Notes: generated from the letters alone by a model not told the origin. 64,000 bases of DNA from Bacillus suaedaesalsae (GCF_016890225.1 NZ_JAFELM010000021.1:116933-180932), one strand, 5' to 3'; counted from the first letter of the stretch, positions 1 through 9,884 are shown. A program made the numbers and translations.

Positions 1-176
1 TTCAAAAAGAAATGCACAATGAACGCACAAAGACGTCTGTTAAAGAATTAACGGATGAACAACAAATAAAAGAATTGGCCAGAATGATTTCGGGTGTAGA
101 AATAACAGAACTTACTAAACAGCATTCTAAAGAGCTTTTAAGCCTTGCTACAAAGCTAAAACATCAAACAACTTGA
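1..176 (+). CDS. recN: DNA repair protein RecN, C-terminal end (partial)
   Basis: Only the last 57 codons are present; the reading frame begins at base 3 and ends in TGA at 174-176. The peptide contains [19 protein letters not shown], which is the typical extreme C-terminus of RecN, the SMC-like ATPase that acts early at double-strand breaks. The position directly before spoIVB matches the recN-spoIVB-spo0A order of Bacillus. The gene enters from the left edge, so nothing can be said about its start or ATPase motifs. Confidence 0.85.
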   Translation, partial: QKEMHNERTKTSVKELTDEQQIKELARMISGVEITELTKQHSKELLSLATKLKHQTT

Positions 177-177
177 A

Positions 178-205
178 AAGCTATCCAAATTGGGTAGCTT
201 TTTTT
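178..205 (+). terminator. Rho-independent terminator after recN
   Basis: AAGCTATCC, a 5-base loop and GGGTAGCTT (one G-T wobble) are followed by a run of T. It starts two bases after the recN stop codon. Confidence 0.8.
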
Positions 206-303
206 ATAAAAGGAAAGTTATAAATGAAGTACGTAAAGGTAAAGTTATATATGTAGCCAAATATAAATGGTATGGTGTGGGTAGGAGCGAGGAGAGTGAA
301 AAT

Positions 304-1602
304 ATGACAACAGAGATAATTAGAAAAATAATTGGCGCATTTCTCCTTGTTTCATTAGTTGCGATAGGATTTCTAAAACCGGTTCAAACGTATGTAGAAA
401 TACCGAAAGAGATTGTTTTGTTTGAGAATCAAAAGGAACAACTGTCCATTCCTGCCTCGGCAGCTGTAAAAGGGTTTCAGAACAATGAACAAATTGCCAC
501 AATTGCAGGAACAAATGAATCGCTTTCAATCGAAGGAACAGAAAGCGGGGATGGCGATATGATTGTTGAGATGGCTGGCTTTCCCATTAAAAAAGTTGAT
601 GTAAAGGTTTTAACTGATTTTAAAGTAATACCAGGTGGTCAATCGATTGGTGTTAAACTTAATTCTCAAGGAGTATTAGTAGTTGGGCACCATCAAATTG
701 AAACAGAAAAAGGTAAGCAATCTCCAGGTGAAATAGCAGGTGTGCAGGTTGGAGATATAATTAAAAAAATAAATGGCGCACCAATTGAAAAAATGAGTGA
801 TGTTACACCTTTCGTACAGAGTGCCGGGAAAACTGGCGAGCCATTAGATTTAGTGGTTGTACGAGATGAAAAAGAAATCAAAACAAAGCTTGTGCCATTA
901 AAGGATAAAAACGAGCATTCTTACCGAATTGGGCTTTATATTCGCGATTCTGCAGCTGGAATTGGGACAATGACCTTCTATCACCCTGAATCCAAGAAAT
1001 ATGGAGCACTCGGTCACGTTATCTCGGATATGGATACGAAAAAACCGATTGTAGTAGATGATGGTCAAATTATTCGATCGACCGTCACATCCATTCAAAA
1101 GGGTGCAAACGGAAGTCCTGGTGAGAAGCATGCACGATTCTCGTCAGAAAAAGAAGTGATCGGAAATATTACTCGAAATAGCCCGTTTGGAATTTTTGGT
1201 AAGCTTTCAAAGGATATGCAAAATGGCATTATGGATCAGCCATTACCAGTAGCTTTATCTCATCAAGTGAAGGAAGGACCTGCGCAAATATTAACAGTAG
1301 TTGATAACGATGAGGTACAATTATTTGATATTGAAATTGTAAGCACAGTTCCACAAAAATTTCCTGCTACAAAAGGGATGGTACTAAAAGTAACAGACCC
1401 CGAACTGCTTAAGAAAACAGGCGGTATCGTACAAGGGATGAGTGGAAGCCCGATTATCCAAGATGGAAAAGTTATTGGAGCTGTCACACATGTTTTTGTA
1501 AATGATCCTACTTCAGGATATGGTGTTCATATAGAGTGGATGCTTAATGAGGCAGGTTTAGATATATATGAAGAGTCATCAGAAGAGCGAAAGGCTAGTT
1601 AA
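304..1602 (+). CDS. spoIVB: SpoIVB serine peptidase (sporulation signalling protease)
   Basis: In the family this protease is made in the forespore, is secreted across the inner forespore membrane and cleaves SpoIVFA so that pro-sigma-K can be processed. The ATG at 304 is preferred because GAGGAGAG lies just upstream; an in-frame ATG at 190 has no ribosome binding site and would add an unusual N-terminus. From 304 the protein has 432 residues: an N-terminal membrane segment at about 8-24, a PDZ domain at roughly 120-200, and a C-terminal peptidase domain. The likely catalytic His is about residue 238 ([11 protein letters not shown]) and the Ser about 380 (GMSGSPI). It precedes spo0A, as in other Bacillus. 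Confidence 0.95.
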   Translation: MTTEIIRKIIGAFLLVSLVAIGFLKPVQTYVEIPKEIVLFENQKEQLSIPASAAVKGFQNNEQIATIAGTNESLSIEGTESGDGDMIVEMAGFPIKKVDVKVLTDFKVIPGGQSIGVKLNSQGVLVVGHHQIETEKGKQSPGEIAGVQVGDIIKKINGAPIEKMSDVTPFVQSAGKTGEPLDLVVVRDEKEIKTKLVPLKDKNEHSYRIGLYIRDSAAGIGTMTFYHPESKKYGALGHVISDMDTKKPIVVDDGQIIRSTVTSIQKGANGSPGEKHARFSSEKEVIGNITRNSPFGIFGKLSKDMQNGIMDQPLPVALSHQVKEGPAQILTVVDNDEVQLFDIEIVSTVPQKFPATKGMVLKVTDPELLKKTGGIVQGMSGSPIIQDGKVIGAVTHVFVNDPTSGYGVHIEWMLNEAGLDIYEESSEERKAS

Positions 1603-1624
1603 TAGCCATTTTCGCTCTTTTTTT
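1584..1624 (+). terminator. Terminator of spoIVB
   Basis: AGAGCGAAA with GGCT, a short loop containing the stop codon, then AGCC and TTTTCGCTCT followed by a long T run. The stem begins inside the last codons of spoIVB. Confidence 0.8.
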
Positions 1625-1663
1625 CTTTTCTAAAATTATTTATACTGAAGGAGATAAAGATTA

Positions 1664-1793
1664 TTCGACAAAATTGTGTTGTTATGACAAAAAAAGTCGA
1701 ATAGACAAGTATAATGGAGAATAATAAATATTTCAACGTTTTTTTTATATTTTTTTTAAAAAATAGAGGAAATTTGGTTGCATTGTCGAAAAC
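1664..1793 (+). promoter_or_regulatory. spo0A control region: Spo0A boxes and sigma-H-like promoter
   Basis: The 376-base gap before spo0A holds an inverted 0A box TTCGACA at 1664-1670, a near match AGTCGAA at 1695-1701 and a perfect TGTCGAA at 1784-1790. A sigma-H -35 match AGAGGAAAT (1765-1773) is followed after 11 bases by GTCGAAAAC, a partial -10 match that overlaps the perfect 0A box. A TATAAT at 1710-1715 could be the -10 of the vegetative promoter, but no good -35 is seen. Dual vegetative and sporulation promoters are known for spo0A; the assignment of individual bases here is inferred. Confidence 0.6.
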
Positions 1794-1978
1794 TTCATTT
1801 AGAATAGAAAATAGAAATCATAAATTATTCAAAATTTTAACCCTAATTATAAATCGGAAATAGGAGCGCTTTGATATAGAGTGAAACTGCAACGATTTAG
1901 GGAGTTGATGGTTTAAGTGCCATCCAATTGCTTATGTCTAACAAAATAATGTGAAAAGTTTCTTGAGGAGGAAGTATC

Positions 1979-2764
1979 GTGAAAAAGATTAAAGTTTGCT
2001 TAGTGGATGATAATAGAGAACTTATTGGACTTCTAGAAGATTATGTTTCAGCTCAAGATGATATGGAAGTGATTGGTGTTGCTTATAACGGTCAGGAATG
2101 CTTAAATTTACTCGAGGAACGTAATCCTGATGTATTAGTATTAGATATTATCATGCCTCATTTAGATGGTCTTGCTGTTCTGGAGAAGATGCGTGAAACA
2201 AGAACAGAAAAGATGCCTAATGTAATTATGTTAACTGCTTTTGGTCAGGAAGATGTAACGAAAAAGGCAGTTGATTTAGGTGCATCCTATTTTATTTTGA
2301 AACCGTTTGATATGGAACACCTTACAAACCAAATTCGTCAAGTTAGTGGTAATGGTGTATCTGCAATTAAGAGGCCTTTCTTCAGATCACATCAAGAACC
2401 ATCAAAACCAAAGAATTTAGATGCGAGTATTACGAGCATTATCCATGAAATTGGTGTACCAGCTCATATCAAAGGATACCTATATTTACGTGAAGCAATC
2501 TCAATGGTTTACAATGACATTGAATTATTAGGATCAATTACAAAGGTCCTATATCCTGATATTGCCAAGAAATACAACACAACAGCAAGCCGTGTAGAGC
2601 GTGCAATTCGTCACGCGATCGAAGTAGCTTGGAGCCGTGGAAATATCGATTCGATTTCTTCTTTATTCGGATACACGGTAAGCATGTCTAAAGCAAAACC
2701 AACAAATTCAGAATTCATCGCAATGGTAGCGGATAAGCTTCGTTTGGAGCATAAGGCTTCTTGA
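1979..2764 (+). CDS. spo0A: Sporulation master response regulator Spo0A
   Basis: Spo0A is the end point of the phosphorelay; when phosphorylated it binds 0A boxes and switches on sporulation. The protein has 261 residues, with an N-terminal receiver domain (acidic pocket D10/D11, phospho-acceptor D56 in VLDIIMP, conserved Lys in ILKPFD) and a C-terminal DNA-binding domain with the recognition helix region [20 protein letters not shown]. The start is GTG at 1979, set by GAGGAGGA seven bases upstream; spo0A of B. subtilis also uses GTG. All key residues are present. Confidence 0.98.
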   Translation: MKKIKVCLVDDNRELIGLLEDYVSAQDDMEVIGVAYNGQECLNLLEERNPDVLVLDIIMPHLDGLAVLEKMRETRTEKMPNVIMLTAFGQEDVTKKAVDLGASYFILKPFDMEHLTNQIRQVSGNGVSAIKRPFFRSHQEPSKPKNLDASITSIIHEIGVPAHIKGYLYLREAISMVYNDIELLGSITKVLYPDIAKKYNTTASRVERAIRHAIEVAWSRGNIDSISSLFGYTVSMSKAKPTNSEFIAMVADKLRLEHKAS

Positions 2765-2782
2765 GAGGGCGAGAAATAACAC

Positions 2783-2817
2783 AAAACCACCGACTATTTG
2801 TTTAGTCGGTGGTTTTT
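2783..2817 (+). terminator. Terminator of spo0A
   Basis: AACCACCGACTA, a 5-base loop, TAGTCGGTGGTT and a T run. The stem is long and perfect. Confidence 0.9.
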
Positions 2818-2947
2818 ATCTTTAGGCGCTTCCTAGAGCTATCAACTTGCTTAAAAACCCTCTTAAAATACATCCAATTATTTTGTATATACAAATAAAT
2901 AAAATGACCTACTTTAGCGATAAATTATAGTGCGTGTTATTTACATT

Positions 2948-3964
2948 TTAATTGTTATGCGTATCGGCAAGTTTGTCTCGGTCACTAACAGACGGCGGTT
3001 CCTCGACCCAGCCTTTTTCGATGAGTAGATTCATACCGTCTTCTGCATAAAGTGCTATCTCGGTGATCATTCGTGCATATTGAGCAGCTAAATCACGTCG
3101 CTGCGCAACAGCAAAACCAGCACCGTAAAAACCAACTGCTGCAGATACTAGTGTCACAACATGATATAACATGAGTTTTTCAGAAAATGGCGCAATCGTT
3201 GAATTGGTTATTTCGCTATCTACTCTTCGAGGAGGCGGAAGGTTATCGTCGGTTAGCATTGTATTTAATATATCGAACTGTTTGTCGCAAACCTTATGTC
3301 CGCGTTGAAAATATGCGCGTACATCTTCCGTTTCAGTCACTTGACTAAATGCTAACTCTAAAACAATTTTGACGATATTTTTATACATATTATAGTAAAT
3401 TCCGCTTATCTCAATAGCATTCAATGGTCTTCTTTGACCCAAAAATCCAGTTAAAAAACTTTGCTTTTCGATAAAATCAATACTTTCCTTTGGCGCAATA
3501 TGGGGAGGACGACTAAAGATGCCCTTCGTTAGCAAGACGTCCATAATTCGATCGTAAAGCTCCATAGCCTCAGTGTTACACCCGATAAAGTATTTCCTCT
3601 GATCTGCACAAGTAGATGTTCCTACTGCACCCGCGTAGCCGGTCAATCCATGTAAGGTCATTACGTGGAAATATATGAGCATAAAAGTATCGGTAAAAAG
3701 TGGAGGAGCATCGTAGTTAACATCTAACTTAGTAAAACCTTTTGGTATAGGAAAGTTCTCTTTTCTTAAAAACTCTCTTATTTTAGATAGATGTTCTTTG
3801 GATAAAGATAAAGCGAATTCAAGAACCTCTTTTACATTAGGGTCTTTCACGGTCTTGATAAAGTAACTTGTTATCGCTGCCCCCATACTATCATTCATGT
3901 ACTGTGTCCAAAGATTTGCAATTTCTGAAGATGATAACGGAACGGTGTGACTAATTTTTTTCAT
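2948..3964 (-). CDS. DUF3231 family protein (duplicated domain)
   Basis: The 338-residue product looks like a DUF3231 protein: two related helical halves, each with conserved Glu/His-rich helices (for example IANLWTQYMNDSMGAA near the N-terminus and FSEKLMLYHVVTL in the second half). The family is common in spore formers and is distantly similar to ferritin-like spore coat proteins; no biochemical role is established as far as I know. AGAGAGG lies before the ATG. It is a single gene facing spo0A, with its own downstream region. A spore-related role is inferred only from family distribution. Confidence 0.7.
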   Translation of the reverse strand: MKKISHTVPLSSSEIANLWTQYMNDSMGAAITSYFIKTVKDPNVKEVLEFALSLSKEHLSKIREFLRKENFPIPKGFTKLDVNYDAPPLFTDTFMLIYFHVMTLHGLTGYAGAVGTSTCADQRKYFIGCNTEAMELYDRIMDVLLTKGIFSRPPHIAPKESIDFIEKQSFLTGFLGQRRPLNAIEISGIYYNMYKNIVKIVLELAFSQVTETEDVRAYFQRGHKVCDKQFDILNTMLTDDNLPPPRRVDSEITNSTIAPFSEKLMLYHVVTLVSAAVGFYGAGFAVAQRRDLAAQYARMITEIALYAEDGMNLLIEKGWVEEPPSVSDRDKLADTHNN

Positions 3965-4061
3965 ATTAACCTCTCTTATATACCGTTTTTCATCTGTTTA
4001 GTCTTTACCAGAATCAAGATAATTATATAAAAAAGTTGAATAGAAACGAATGACTCACAAA

Positions 4062-4108
4062 AATGACAAAAAGCTAGTACTTTATCTCGGAAAAGGTAAA
4101 GTACTAGC
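4062..4108 (-). terminator. Terminator of the yycC-like gene
   Basis: A perfect 12-base stem, GCTAGTACTTTA and TAAAGTACTAGC, with a 12-base loop. Read on the minus strand it ends in CTTTTTGTC just downstream of the small gene. Confidence 0.75.
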
Positions 4109-4115
4109 CAATTTT

Positions 4116-4268
4116 TTATGATTCTTCATTATTTGTTTCTTCTTTTGCAAGCTCCATCATTTTTTCTAATAAGATGTGTTGTGGCATATGCATGAGCTTT
4201 TCAATTGGTACACCAAGTTTTTCTGATAACCTGATTGCGGTTTCAGGTGAAATTTGTAATGGTCTCAT
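4116..4268 (-). CDS. yycC: YycC-like small protein (50 aa)
   Basis: This short gene encodes 50 residues starting MRPLQISPETAIRLSEKLGV and containing MHMPQHILLEKM. The pattern matches the small YycC-like family of Bacillus, whose function is unknown. The start is well supported by GGAGGAAATAAAATG. It is monocistronic, with a strong terminator at 4073-4108. I recognise the family from its N-terminal MRPLQIS and the MPQHIL motif, so the symbol is tentative; a helix-turn-helix-like fold is possible but not shown. Confidence 0.7.
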   Translation of the reverse strand: MRPLQISPETAIRLSEKLGVPIEKLMHMPQHILLEKMMELAKEETNNEES

Positions 4269-4343
4269 TTTATTTCCTCCTTACTATAGTAGAATAAAGG
4301 AAGATATAAACATTCTCAAGCAATATAAAAGGGAGGGAATTAA

Positions 4344-5075
4344 ATGACTAATATTTTCGGACATAGAGGTGCAGCGGGCACACACCCTGAGAATACAATG
4401 ATTTCTTTTATGGAAGCAGAGAGAGTATTAGCTGATGGCATTGAGTTGGATGTTCAGTTAACGAGAGATGGAGAAATCGTTGTCATTCATGACGAAACCC
4501 TTGAGCGAACAACAACTGGAACTGGTTTTGTGAAAGATCATACTTTAAAGGAAATTCGGTCATTAGATGCAAGTTATAAGTTTCCTGATTACGGAGTATG
4601 TAAAGTACCTTCATTAGATGAAGTGTTTAACTGGGCACTTTCAAACTATCTTATCATCAATGTAGAGTTAAAGAATAGCGTTTTTCCTTATGATGGACTT
4701 GAAGAGAAGGTTATACAATTAGTGAGAACATATCATTATGAAAAACGAGTCATTATCTCCTCGTTTAATCATAAGAGCCTCGTAAAGTGCTTGAAGCTAG
4801 CTCCTGAAATAGAAGTAGGTGTACTTTTCCACGAAAAGAAGAAAAATCCTTGGGAATATGCGAGAAAATTAGGAGCAAACTCCATTCATCCAAATTATCG
4901 AGTAGTATCTAACTCTACAATTATAAAGTCACAAGAAAACGGTATTGCAGTCCGTCCATATACTGTTAATAAGTCGAAAGAAATGGAACGTCTTTTCTCC
5001 ATTAACTGTGCTGCTATTATTACAGATTATCCTGAAAAGGCTGTTGCATTGAGAAATAAAAAAAGCTCTCGCTAA
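4344..5075 (+). CDS. yqiK: Glycerophosphodiester phosphodiesterase (YqiK-like)
   Basis: This enzyme hydrolyses glycerophosphodiesters to an alcohol and sn-glycerol 3-phosphate. The 243-residue protein has the GDPD family signature: FGHRGAAGTHPENT at the N-terminus with the catalytic His and Arg, GIELDVQLTRDG with the metal-binding Glu and Asp, and VIHDETLERTTTGTG with the second catalytic His. There is no signal peptide, so it should act in the cytoplasm. GGGAGGG precedes the ATG. The position downstream of spo0A and upstream of bkdR agrees with yqiK in B. subtilis. Confidence 0.9.
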   Translation: MTNIFGHRGAAGTHPENTMISFMEAERVLADGIELDVQLTRDGEIVVIHDETLERTTTGTGFVKDHTLKEIRSLDASYKFPDYGVCKVPSLDEVFNWALSNYLIINVELKNSVFPYDGLEEKVIQLVRTYHYEKRVIISSFNHKSLVKCLKLAPEIEVGVLFHEKKKNPWEYARKLGANSIHPNYRVVSNSTIIKSQENGIAVRPYTVNKSKEMERLFSINCAAIITDYPEKAVALRNKKSSR

Positions 5076-5086
5076 ATTGAGAGCTT
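5063..5086. terminator. Bidirectional terminator between yqiK and yqzF
   Basis: AAGCTCTC, an 8-base loop containing the yqiK stop codon, and GAGAGCTT, with A and T runs on either side. It serves the two convergent genes. Confidence 0.75.
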
Positions 5087-5324
5087 ATTTACGTGGCATA
5101 AATTTCTTTTGAATTTTATTACGCTTGCGATCGCGATAAAATATAAAACTTCCGATTAAGTATAATCCACCACCAAGGCTTAGCACGCCAAGAAGTAATT
5201 GTAGGCCGAGAGAAGGAATAGGTGCTTGTAAGATCCCAAAAGACATATCTCTTATTAATTTTATTCCTAAGGCTGCTAGCCCTACTGGGATAAGTACTAG
5301 TATAAGTGCAATAAAACGTAACAT
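5085..5324 (-). CDS. yqzF: DUF2627 membrane protein YqzF
   Basis: The 79-residue protein has two hydrophobic segments (about 3-25 and 40-62) followed by a basic tail YRDRKRNKIQKKFMPRK. The hairpin membrane layout, length and position opposite yqiK match YqzF/DUF2627. The function is unknown. GAAAGGAC lies upstream of the ATG. The gene converges on yqiK and shares its terminator. Confidence 0.75.
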   Translation of the reverse strand: MLRFIALILVLIPVGLAALGIKLIRDMSFGILQAPIPSLGLQLLLGVLSLGGGLYLIGSFIFYRDRKRNKIQKKFMPRK

Positions 5325-5455
5325 AGCGTGTCCTTTCTAAACGGATATTGTTATTTCTTATTATAGTGGAAAAACGTCATGAGGGAAATTGCCAAAACTT
5401 ACAATTCAGTGTACAATAATTATGTGCAATATTTTGCAATTAGGAGTGTCTAACT

Positions 5456-7510
5456 ATGCAAAAAGTGTTATTAGTAGGAGCTGGAAAAGGTGGAACTGCT
5501 ATACTCCGTCTCCTTAAGGAAACGGAGATAATGGAAATAGTAGCGGTTGTGGATATTAATAAAGAAGCTCCTGGCTTAGAATTAGCTAAAACATTAGGTA
5601 TTGAAACGAGCACTAGCTGGGAAGTGTGCTTGACAGATGAAATCGATATTATCGTTGAAGCAACGGGAGATGAAGAAGTCTTTAGAGCAATTCGAGAAAA
5701 GCGTAGTCAAAAAACAGTTTTAATTCCGGGTACGGTTGCGCATTTCTTGTCAAAGTTGATTGAAGAGAAAGAGCTGCTAATTAATGAGTTAACTCATCAA
5801 TCATATAAATATAATTTGATATTCAACTCTACTCATGACGGTATGATTGTAGTTGATATTGATGGTAAAATTATTTTGTTTAATCGAAGTGCCGAAAAAG
5901 TTACGGGGATAAAGAAAGAAGAAGCAATTGGACAAGACATCGAGAAAATAATACCTACTACTCAATTGCCAAGGGTGCTTCAAAGTCGCGAGATAGAGAA
6001 GAATAAAGAGTTATTGCTCGAAAACGGTAAAAAGGTCATAACGACGAGAATACCGATTGTAACAGATTCGGGTACGCTCCTTGGAGCATTTTCTGTCTTT
6101 AAAGATATTACAGAGGTTGTCAATTTAGCAGAAGAAATTACAAACTTAAAGGATATCCAAACAATGCTAGAGGCAATTATCCAATCTTCTGAAGAAGCAA
6201 TCTCAGTTGTAGATGAAGAGGGTAAAGGGATTCTTATCAATCCAGCATATACGCGAATAACTGGGCTTACTAAAGAAAATGTTGTTGGTATGCCTGCAAC
6301 AGCAGATATTTCTGAAGGTGAAAGTATGCACATGCAAGTCCTTCAGACAAGAAGGCCAGTTAGAGGAGCGAGGATGAGGGTAGGTCCTAATCATCGTGAT
6401 GTTATTGTCAATGTTGCTCCTATTATCGTAGATGGTAAGTTGAAGGGTAGTGTAGGTGTTATTCATGACGTCTCAGAGATCCACTCGCTAACAAATGAAT
6501 TAAAAAGAGCGCGACAAATTATTCGAACATTAGAAGCGAAATACTCGTTCGATGACATCATTGGAAGCGCAGAAGAAATGACGTTTGCCATTGAACAAGC
6601 AAAATTAGGTGCCAAAACTCCTGCTACAGTATTGCTAAGGGGAGAGTCAGGAACAGGAAAAGAGTTATTTGCTCATGCTATACATAATGGTAGTGATCGA
6701 AAATTCAATAAGTTTATTCGAGTAAATTGTGCAGCGATATCTGAATCACTATTAGAAAGTGAACTGTTTGGTTATGATGAAGGAGCCTTCTCCGGTGCTA
6801 AACGTGGCGGGAAAACTGGTTATTTTGAAGAAGCAAATAATGGGAGTATTTTTTTGGATGAAATTGGCGAACTATCAGCTGGAATGCAAGCAAAGCTTTT
6901 ACGTGTTTTACAAGAACATGAAATTGTCCGAGTAGGGGGGACAAAGCCGATTCCAATCAATGTCCGTGTGATTGCTGCAACCAATGTTAATTTGGAAAAG
7001 GGAATAGCGAATGGAACATTTAGAGAGGATTTATACTATCGATTAAATCGCCTTCCGATTCATATTCCTCCTCTTAAACAACGAAAACAAGATATACCAA
7101 ACTTGTGCCACTACTTATTACATAAAATAAACCAAGACTATGGTAGGGTCATTGAAGGGATCACTGAGGAAGCGTTGCGTTATTTAATGGAATATCATTG
7201 GCCGGGTAACGTTCGCGAACTTGAAAACATTCTAGGTAGAGCTGTTATTTACATGAAGCCGAATGAAACAAAAATAGAATTATCTCACATTCCTAAATTA
7301 GAGCCACAAGGGCAAACTAAAATAGACCAAGGACCGAATGAGATAAATGTTAGGACTCTTAATGATATGGTCGAAGAATTCGAAGCAAACATATTATCAA
7401 GGGTAATTCAACAGAATAATGGTAACAAAACGTTAACCGCTAAACAGTTAAATATTTCATTGCGAAGTTTATATTATAAACTAGATAAATATCATGTTTT
7501 GCAAAAGTGA
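5456..7510 (+). CDS. bkdR: Sigma-54-dependent activator BkdR
   Basis: The 684-residue regulator activates the bkd operon together with sigma-54 (SigL). Domains in order: an N-terminal Rossmann-like nucleotide-binding region (about 1-110, [11 protein letters not shown] and VVDIN), two PAS domains (about 115-230 and 240-345), an AAA+ domain (Walker A GESGTGKE, Walker [11 protein letters not shown], arginine-rich [14 protein letters not shown]) and a C-terminal Fis-type helix-turn-helix ([16 protein letters not shown]). The usual GAFTGA loop reads GAFSGA. TTAGGAGTG sets the start. The gene sits directly upstream of the -24/-12 promoter, as in B. subtilis. Confidence 0.93.
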   Translation: MQKVLLVGAGKGGTAILRLLKETEIMEIVAVVDINKEAPGLELAKTLGIETSTSWEVCLTDEIDIIVEATGDEEVFRAIREKRSQKTVLIPGTVAHFLSKLIEEKELLINELTHQSYKYNLIFNSTHDGMIVVDIDGKIILFNRSAEKVTGIKKEEAIGQDIEKIIPTTQLPRVLQSREIEKNKELLLENGKKVITTRIPIVTDSGTLLGAFSVFKDITEVVNLAEEITNLKDIQTMLEAIIQSSEEAISVVDEEGKGILINPAYTRITGLTKENVVGMPATADISEGESMHMQVLQTRRPVRGARMRVGPNHRDVIVNVAPIIVDGKLKGSVGVIHDVSEIHSLTNELKRARQIIRTLEAKYSFDDIIGSAEEMTFAIEQAKLGAKTPATVLLRGESGTGKELFAHAIHNGSDRKFNKFIRVNCAAISESLLESELFGYDEGAFSGAKRGGKTGYFEEANNGSIFLDEIGELSAGMQAKLLRVLQEHEIVRVGGTKPIPINVRVIAATNVNLEKGIANGTFREDLYYRLNRLPIHIPPLKQRKQDIPNLCHYLLHKINQDYGRVIEGITEEALRYLMEYHWPGNVRELENILGRAVIYMKPNETKIELSHIPKLEPQGQTKIDQGPNEINVRTLNDMVEEFEANILSRVIQQNNGNKTLTAKQLNISLRSLYYKLDKYHVLQK

Positions 7511-7511
7511 G

Positions 7512-7548
7512 CATGCAATTTCTTTCACATCGTGCAGATATTTGCATG
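7512..7548. promoter_or_regulatory. Candidate BkdR upstream activating site
   Basis: An inverted repeat CATGCAA (7512-7518) and TTGCATG (7542-7548) lies about 40-75 bases upstream of the -24 element, where an activator would bind and contact sigma-54 polymerase by looping. Assignment to BkdR is inferred from position only. Confidence 0.4.
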
Positions 7549-7587
7549 GTCGTTAAAATAAATGAAGCGTTTTCATTGAATGAAAAA

Positions 7588-7605
7588 TTGGCATGATTCT
7601 TGCTT
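7588..7605 (+). promoter_or_regulatory. Sigma-54 (-24/-12) promoter of the bkd operon
   Basis: TTGGCATGATTCTTGCTT has the invariant GG and GC separated by exactly 10 bases, and otherwise closely follows the sigma-54 consensus. Transcripts would start near 7615, leaving a leader of about 120 bases before ptb. Confidence 0.9.
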
Positions 7606-7736
7606 ATATAATATATGGGTGCATATTTTGGTTAATCAGAATTTTTCTTTTGAATTTTTGAACAACCTAAGAAAAACTAGGGCGACCTACGACGCTAGCT
7701 GAGTATTCCTACTATCAAAAGGGGTTGAAGACAAAC

Positions 7737-8639
7737 ATGAAACTTAGCACACTCATTGAAAATGCAACCCGTTTTAATGGGAAGGTTGTTGCGGTTGCAG
7801 CAGCTGAGGATGAAGAAGTTATTGAGGCAGTACATTTAGCTTTGGAAAACAACCTCGCCTCTTTCCATCTATTCGGAAATGAAACTGAAATTAAAAGTTT
7901 GCTAACGAAGCATGGTATTGAGAAAAATGAACATATCGTGATTCACCATGCAAATACGAAGGCACGTGCAGCTGAATTGGCAGTTAAAGCAGTTAGTTCC
8001 AATGATGCAGATATTTTGATGAAAGGGAATATACCTACATCAACAATATTGAAAGCAGTATTAAACAAAGAATATGGGCTTAGAACTGGTAGTGTGTTAT
8101 CACATGTCGCAGTATTCGAAGTACCTGGTTTTGATCAGTTGATTTTCGTTACTGATGCAGCTATGAATATTGCGCCAGACGTTCAGGAGAAAGCACAAAT
8201 TGTACAAAATGCAGTAAATGTTGCGATTTCTATTGGAATTAGTAAACCAAAAGTTGCTCCTTTAGCAGCTGTTGAAGTGGTGAATCCTACTATGCAAGCA
8301 ACGTTAGATGCAGCCATACTTAGTCAAATGCAAGTCAGAGGACAAATCACAGACTGCAAAGTCGATGGTCCGTTAGCACTTGATAATGCGGTTTCGTTAG
8401 AGGCAGCAGAGCATAAAGGGATTACTGGTGAAGTAGCGGGACAAGCAGATATTTTGCTAGTTCCTACAATTGAAGTTGGTAATGTATTATATAAATCATT
8501 AATTTATTTTGCGAAGGCGAAAGTCGGAGCGATGATCGCAGGAGCTAAGGCACCAATTGTATTAACATCTAGAGCAGACTCTGCTGAAAGTAAATTATAC
8601 TCACTTGCATTAGCAGTTTGCTCTGTAGCAAATAAATAA
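7737..8639 (+). CDS. ptb: Phosphate butyryltransferase
   Basis: Ptb exchanges CoA of butyryl-type acyl-CoAs (here mostly branched acyl-CoAs) for phosphate, giving acyl phosphates for Buk. The ATG at 7737 is chosen because AGGGG lies 12 bases upstream and the protein then begins MKLSTLIENA like its relatives; an in-frame TTG at 7725 would lie on the ribosome binding site. The 300-residue protein has the family patterns ADILMKGNIPTSTILKAVL, VTDAAMNIAPD and CKVDGPLALDNAVS. It is the first gene of the sigma-54-driven bkd operon. Confidence 0.95.
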   Translation: MKLSTLIENATRFNGKVVAVAAAEDEEVIEAVHLALENNLASFHLFGNETEIKSLLTKHGIEKNEHIVIHHANTKARAAELAVKAVSSNDADILMKGNIPTSTILKAVLNKEYGLRTGSVLSHVAVFEVPGFDQLIFVTDAAMNIAPDVQEKAQIVQNAVNVAISIGISKPKVAPLAAVEVVNPTMQATLDAAILSQMQVRGQITDCKVDGPLALDNAVSLEAAEHKGITGEVAGQADILLVPTIEVGNVLYKSLIYFAKAKVGAMIAGAKAPIVLTSRADSAESKLYSLALAVCSVANK

Positions 8640-8668
8640 CTAAAAGGTAATCTGGGGAGGAAACGAAA

Positions 8669-9772
8669 ATGGAATTATTCAAGTACATGGAAACTTACGA
8701 TTATGAGCAGTTAGTATTATGTCAAGATAAAGAATCAGGCTTAAAAGCAATTATTTGTATTCACGATACAACATTGGGACCAGCTCTTGGCGGTACTCGT
8801 ATGTGGACTTATGCATCAGAAGAAGCAGCGATTGAAGATGCCCTGCGTTTAGCAAAAGGAATGACTTACAAAAATGCAGCAGCAGGTCTAAACCTTGGTG
8901 GGGGAAAAACGGTTATTATCGGTGATCCACGTAAAGATAAGAACGAAGCAATGTTCCGTGCGTTTGGTCGCTATATTCAAGGCTTAAATGGTCGTTATAT
9001 CACTGCTGAAGATGTAGGAACTACTGTAGCTGACATGGATCTTATTTATGAAGAAACTGAATTTGTAACAGGAATTTCACCTGCATTTGGTTCTTCGGGT
9101 AACCCATCACCTGTAACTGCTTACGGTGTATATCGTGGTATGAAGGCTGCAGCAAAAGAAGCGTTTGGTACAGACTCTTTAGAGGGTAAAGTGATTGCAA
9201 TTCAAGGTGTAGGAAATGTTGCTTACAACTTATGTCGTCATTTGCATGAAGAAGGTGCAAGCCTAATTGTTACAGATATTAATAAAGAGGCTGTTGCAAG
9301 AGTCGTTGAAGAATTTGGAGCAAAAGCAGTAGATCCAGATGAAATTTATAGCGTAGATTGTGACATTTATGCACCATGTGCTTTAGGAGCTACCATTAAT
9401 GATGAAACAATTCCGCAATTAAAAGCAAAAGTGGTTGCTGGTGCGGCCAACAACCAATTAAAAGAAGCTCGTCACGGAGATGTTCTACAAGAGATGGGTA
9501 TTGTATATGCACCAGACTATGTTATTAACGCTGGTGGAGTAATTAACGTAGCGGACGAACTTTACGGATATAACCGTGAACGTGCAATGAAAAAAGTAGA
9601 AACAATTTATGACAACATTGAACGCGTAATTTCAATTTCAAAGCGTGATGGAGTTCCTACTTATGTAGCAGCAGACCGTCTCGCTGAAGAAAGAATCAAC
9701 ACAATGAAGAATTCTAGAAGCCAATTCCTACAAAACAATAAACACATTTTAAGTCGCAGAGTTGGACGTTAA
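8669..9772 (+). CDS. bcd: Leucine dehydrogenase (branched-chain amino acid dehydrogenase)
   Basis: Bcd is an NAD-dependent enzyme that oxidatively deaminates Leu, Ile and Val to the 2-oxo acids used by the downstream Bkd complex. The 367-residue protein has the Glu/Leu/Phe/Val dehydrogenase active site [11 protein letters not shown] with the catalytic Lys, TAEDVGTTV, and a Rossmann motif [20 protein letters not shown] lies before the ATG. It is the second gene of the operon, 29 bases after ptb. Confidence 0.96.
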   Translation: MELFKYMETYDYEQLVLCQDKESGLKAIICIHDTTLGPALGGTRMWTYASEEAAIEDALRLAKGMTYKNAAAGLNLGGGKTVIIGDPRKDKNEAMFRAFGRYIQGLNGRYITAEDVGTTVADMDLIYEETEFVTGISPAFGSSGNPSPVTAYGVYRGMKAAAKEAFGTDSLEGKVIAIQGVGNVAYNLCRHLHEEGASLIVTDINKEAVARVVEEFGAKAVDPDEIYSVDCDIYAPCALGATINDETIPQLKAKVVAGAANNQLKEARHGDVLQEMGIVYAPDYVINAGGVINVADELYGYNRERAMKKVETIYDNIERVISISKRDGVPTYVAADRLAEERINTMKNSRSQFLQNNKHILSRRVGR

Positions 9773-9803
9773 TCAATAAATTTTTTTAGATAGAGGTAAG
9801 CTT

Positions 9804-9848
9804 GAGGTGTGGGAGGACAAACATCAGGATCATGCATCATCCCACCTC
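9804..9848 (+). other. Intercistronic stem-loop in the bcd-buk gap
   Basis: GAGGTG (9804-9809) can pair with CACCTC (9843-9848), and GGG with CCT after a single bulged T. The hairpin lies in the 112-base gap before buk, has no T run, and could affect processing or expression of buk. It is seen in the sequence only; the function is inferred. Confidence 0.35.
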
Positions 9849-9884
9849 TCACCTCACAAACCCTCTCTATTGGAGGAATCAACA

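Noticed and set aside
190-303. N-terminal extension of spoIVB from ATG 190
   Set aside because: It starts inside the recN terminator, has no ribosome binding site and adds residues not seen in SpoIVB proteins.
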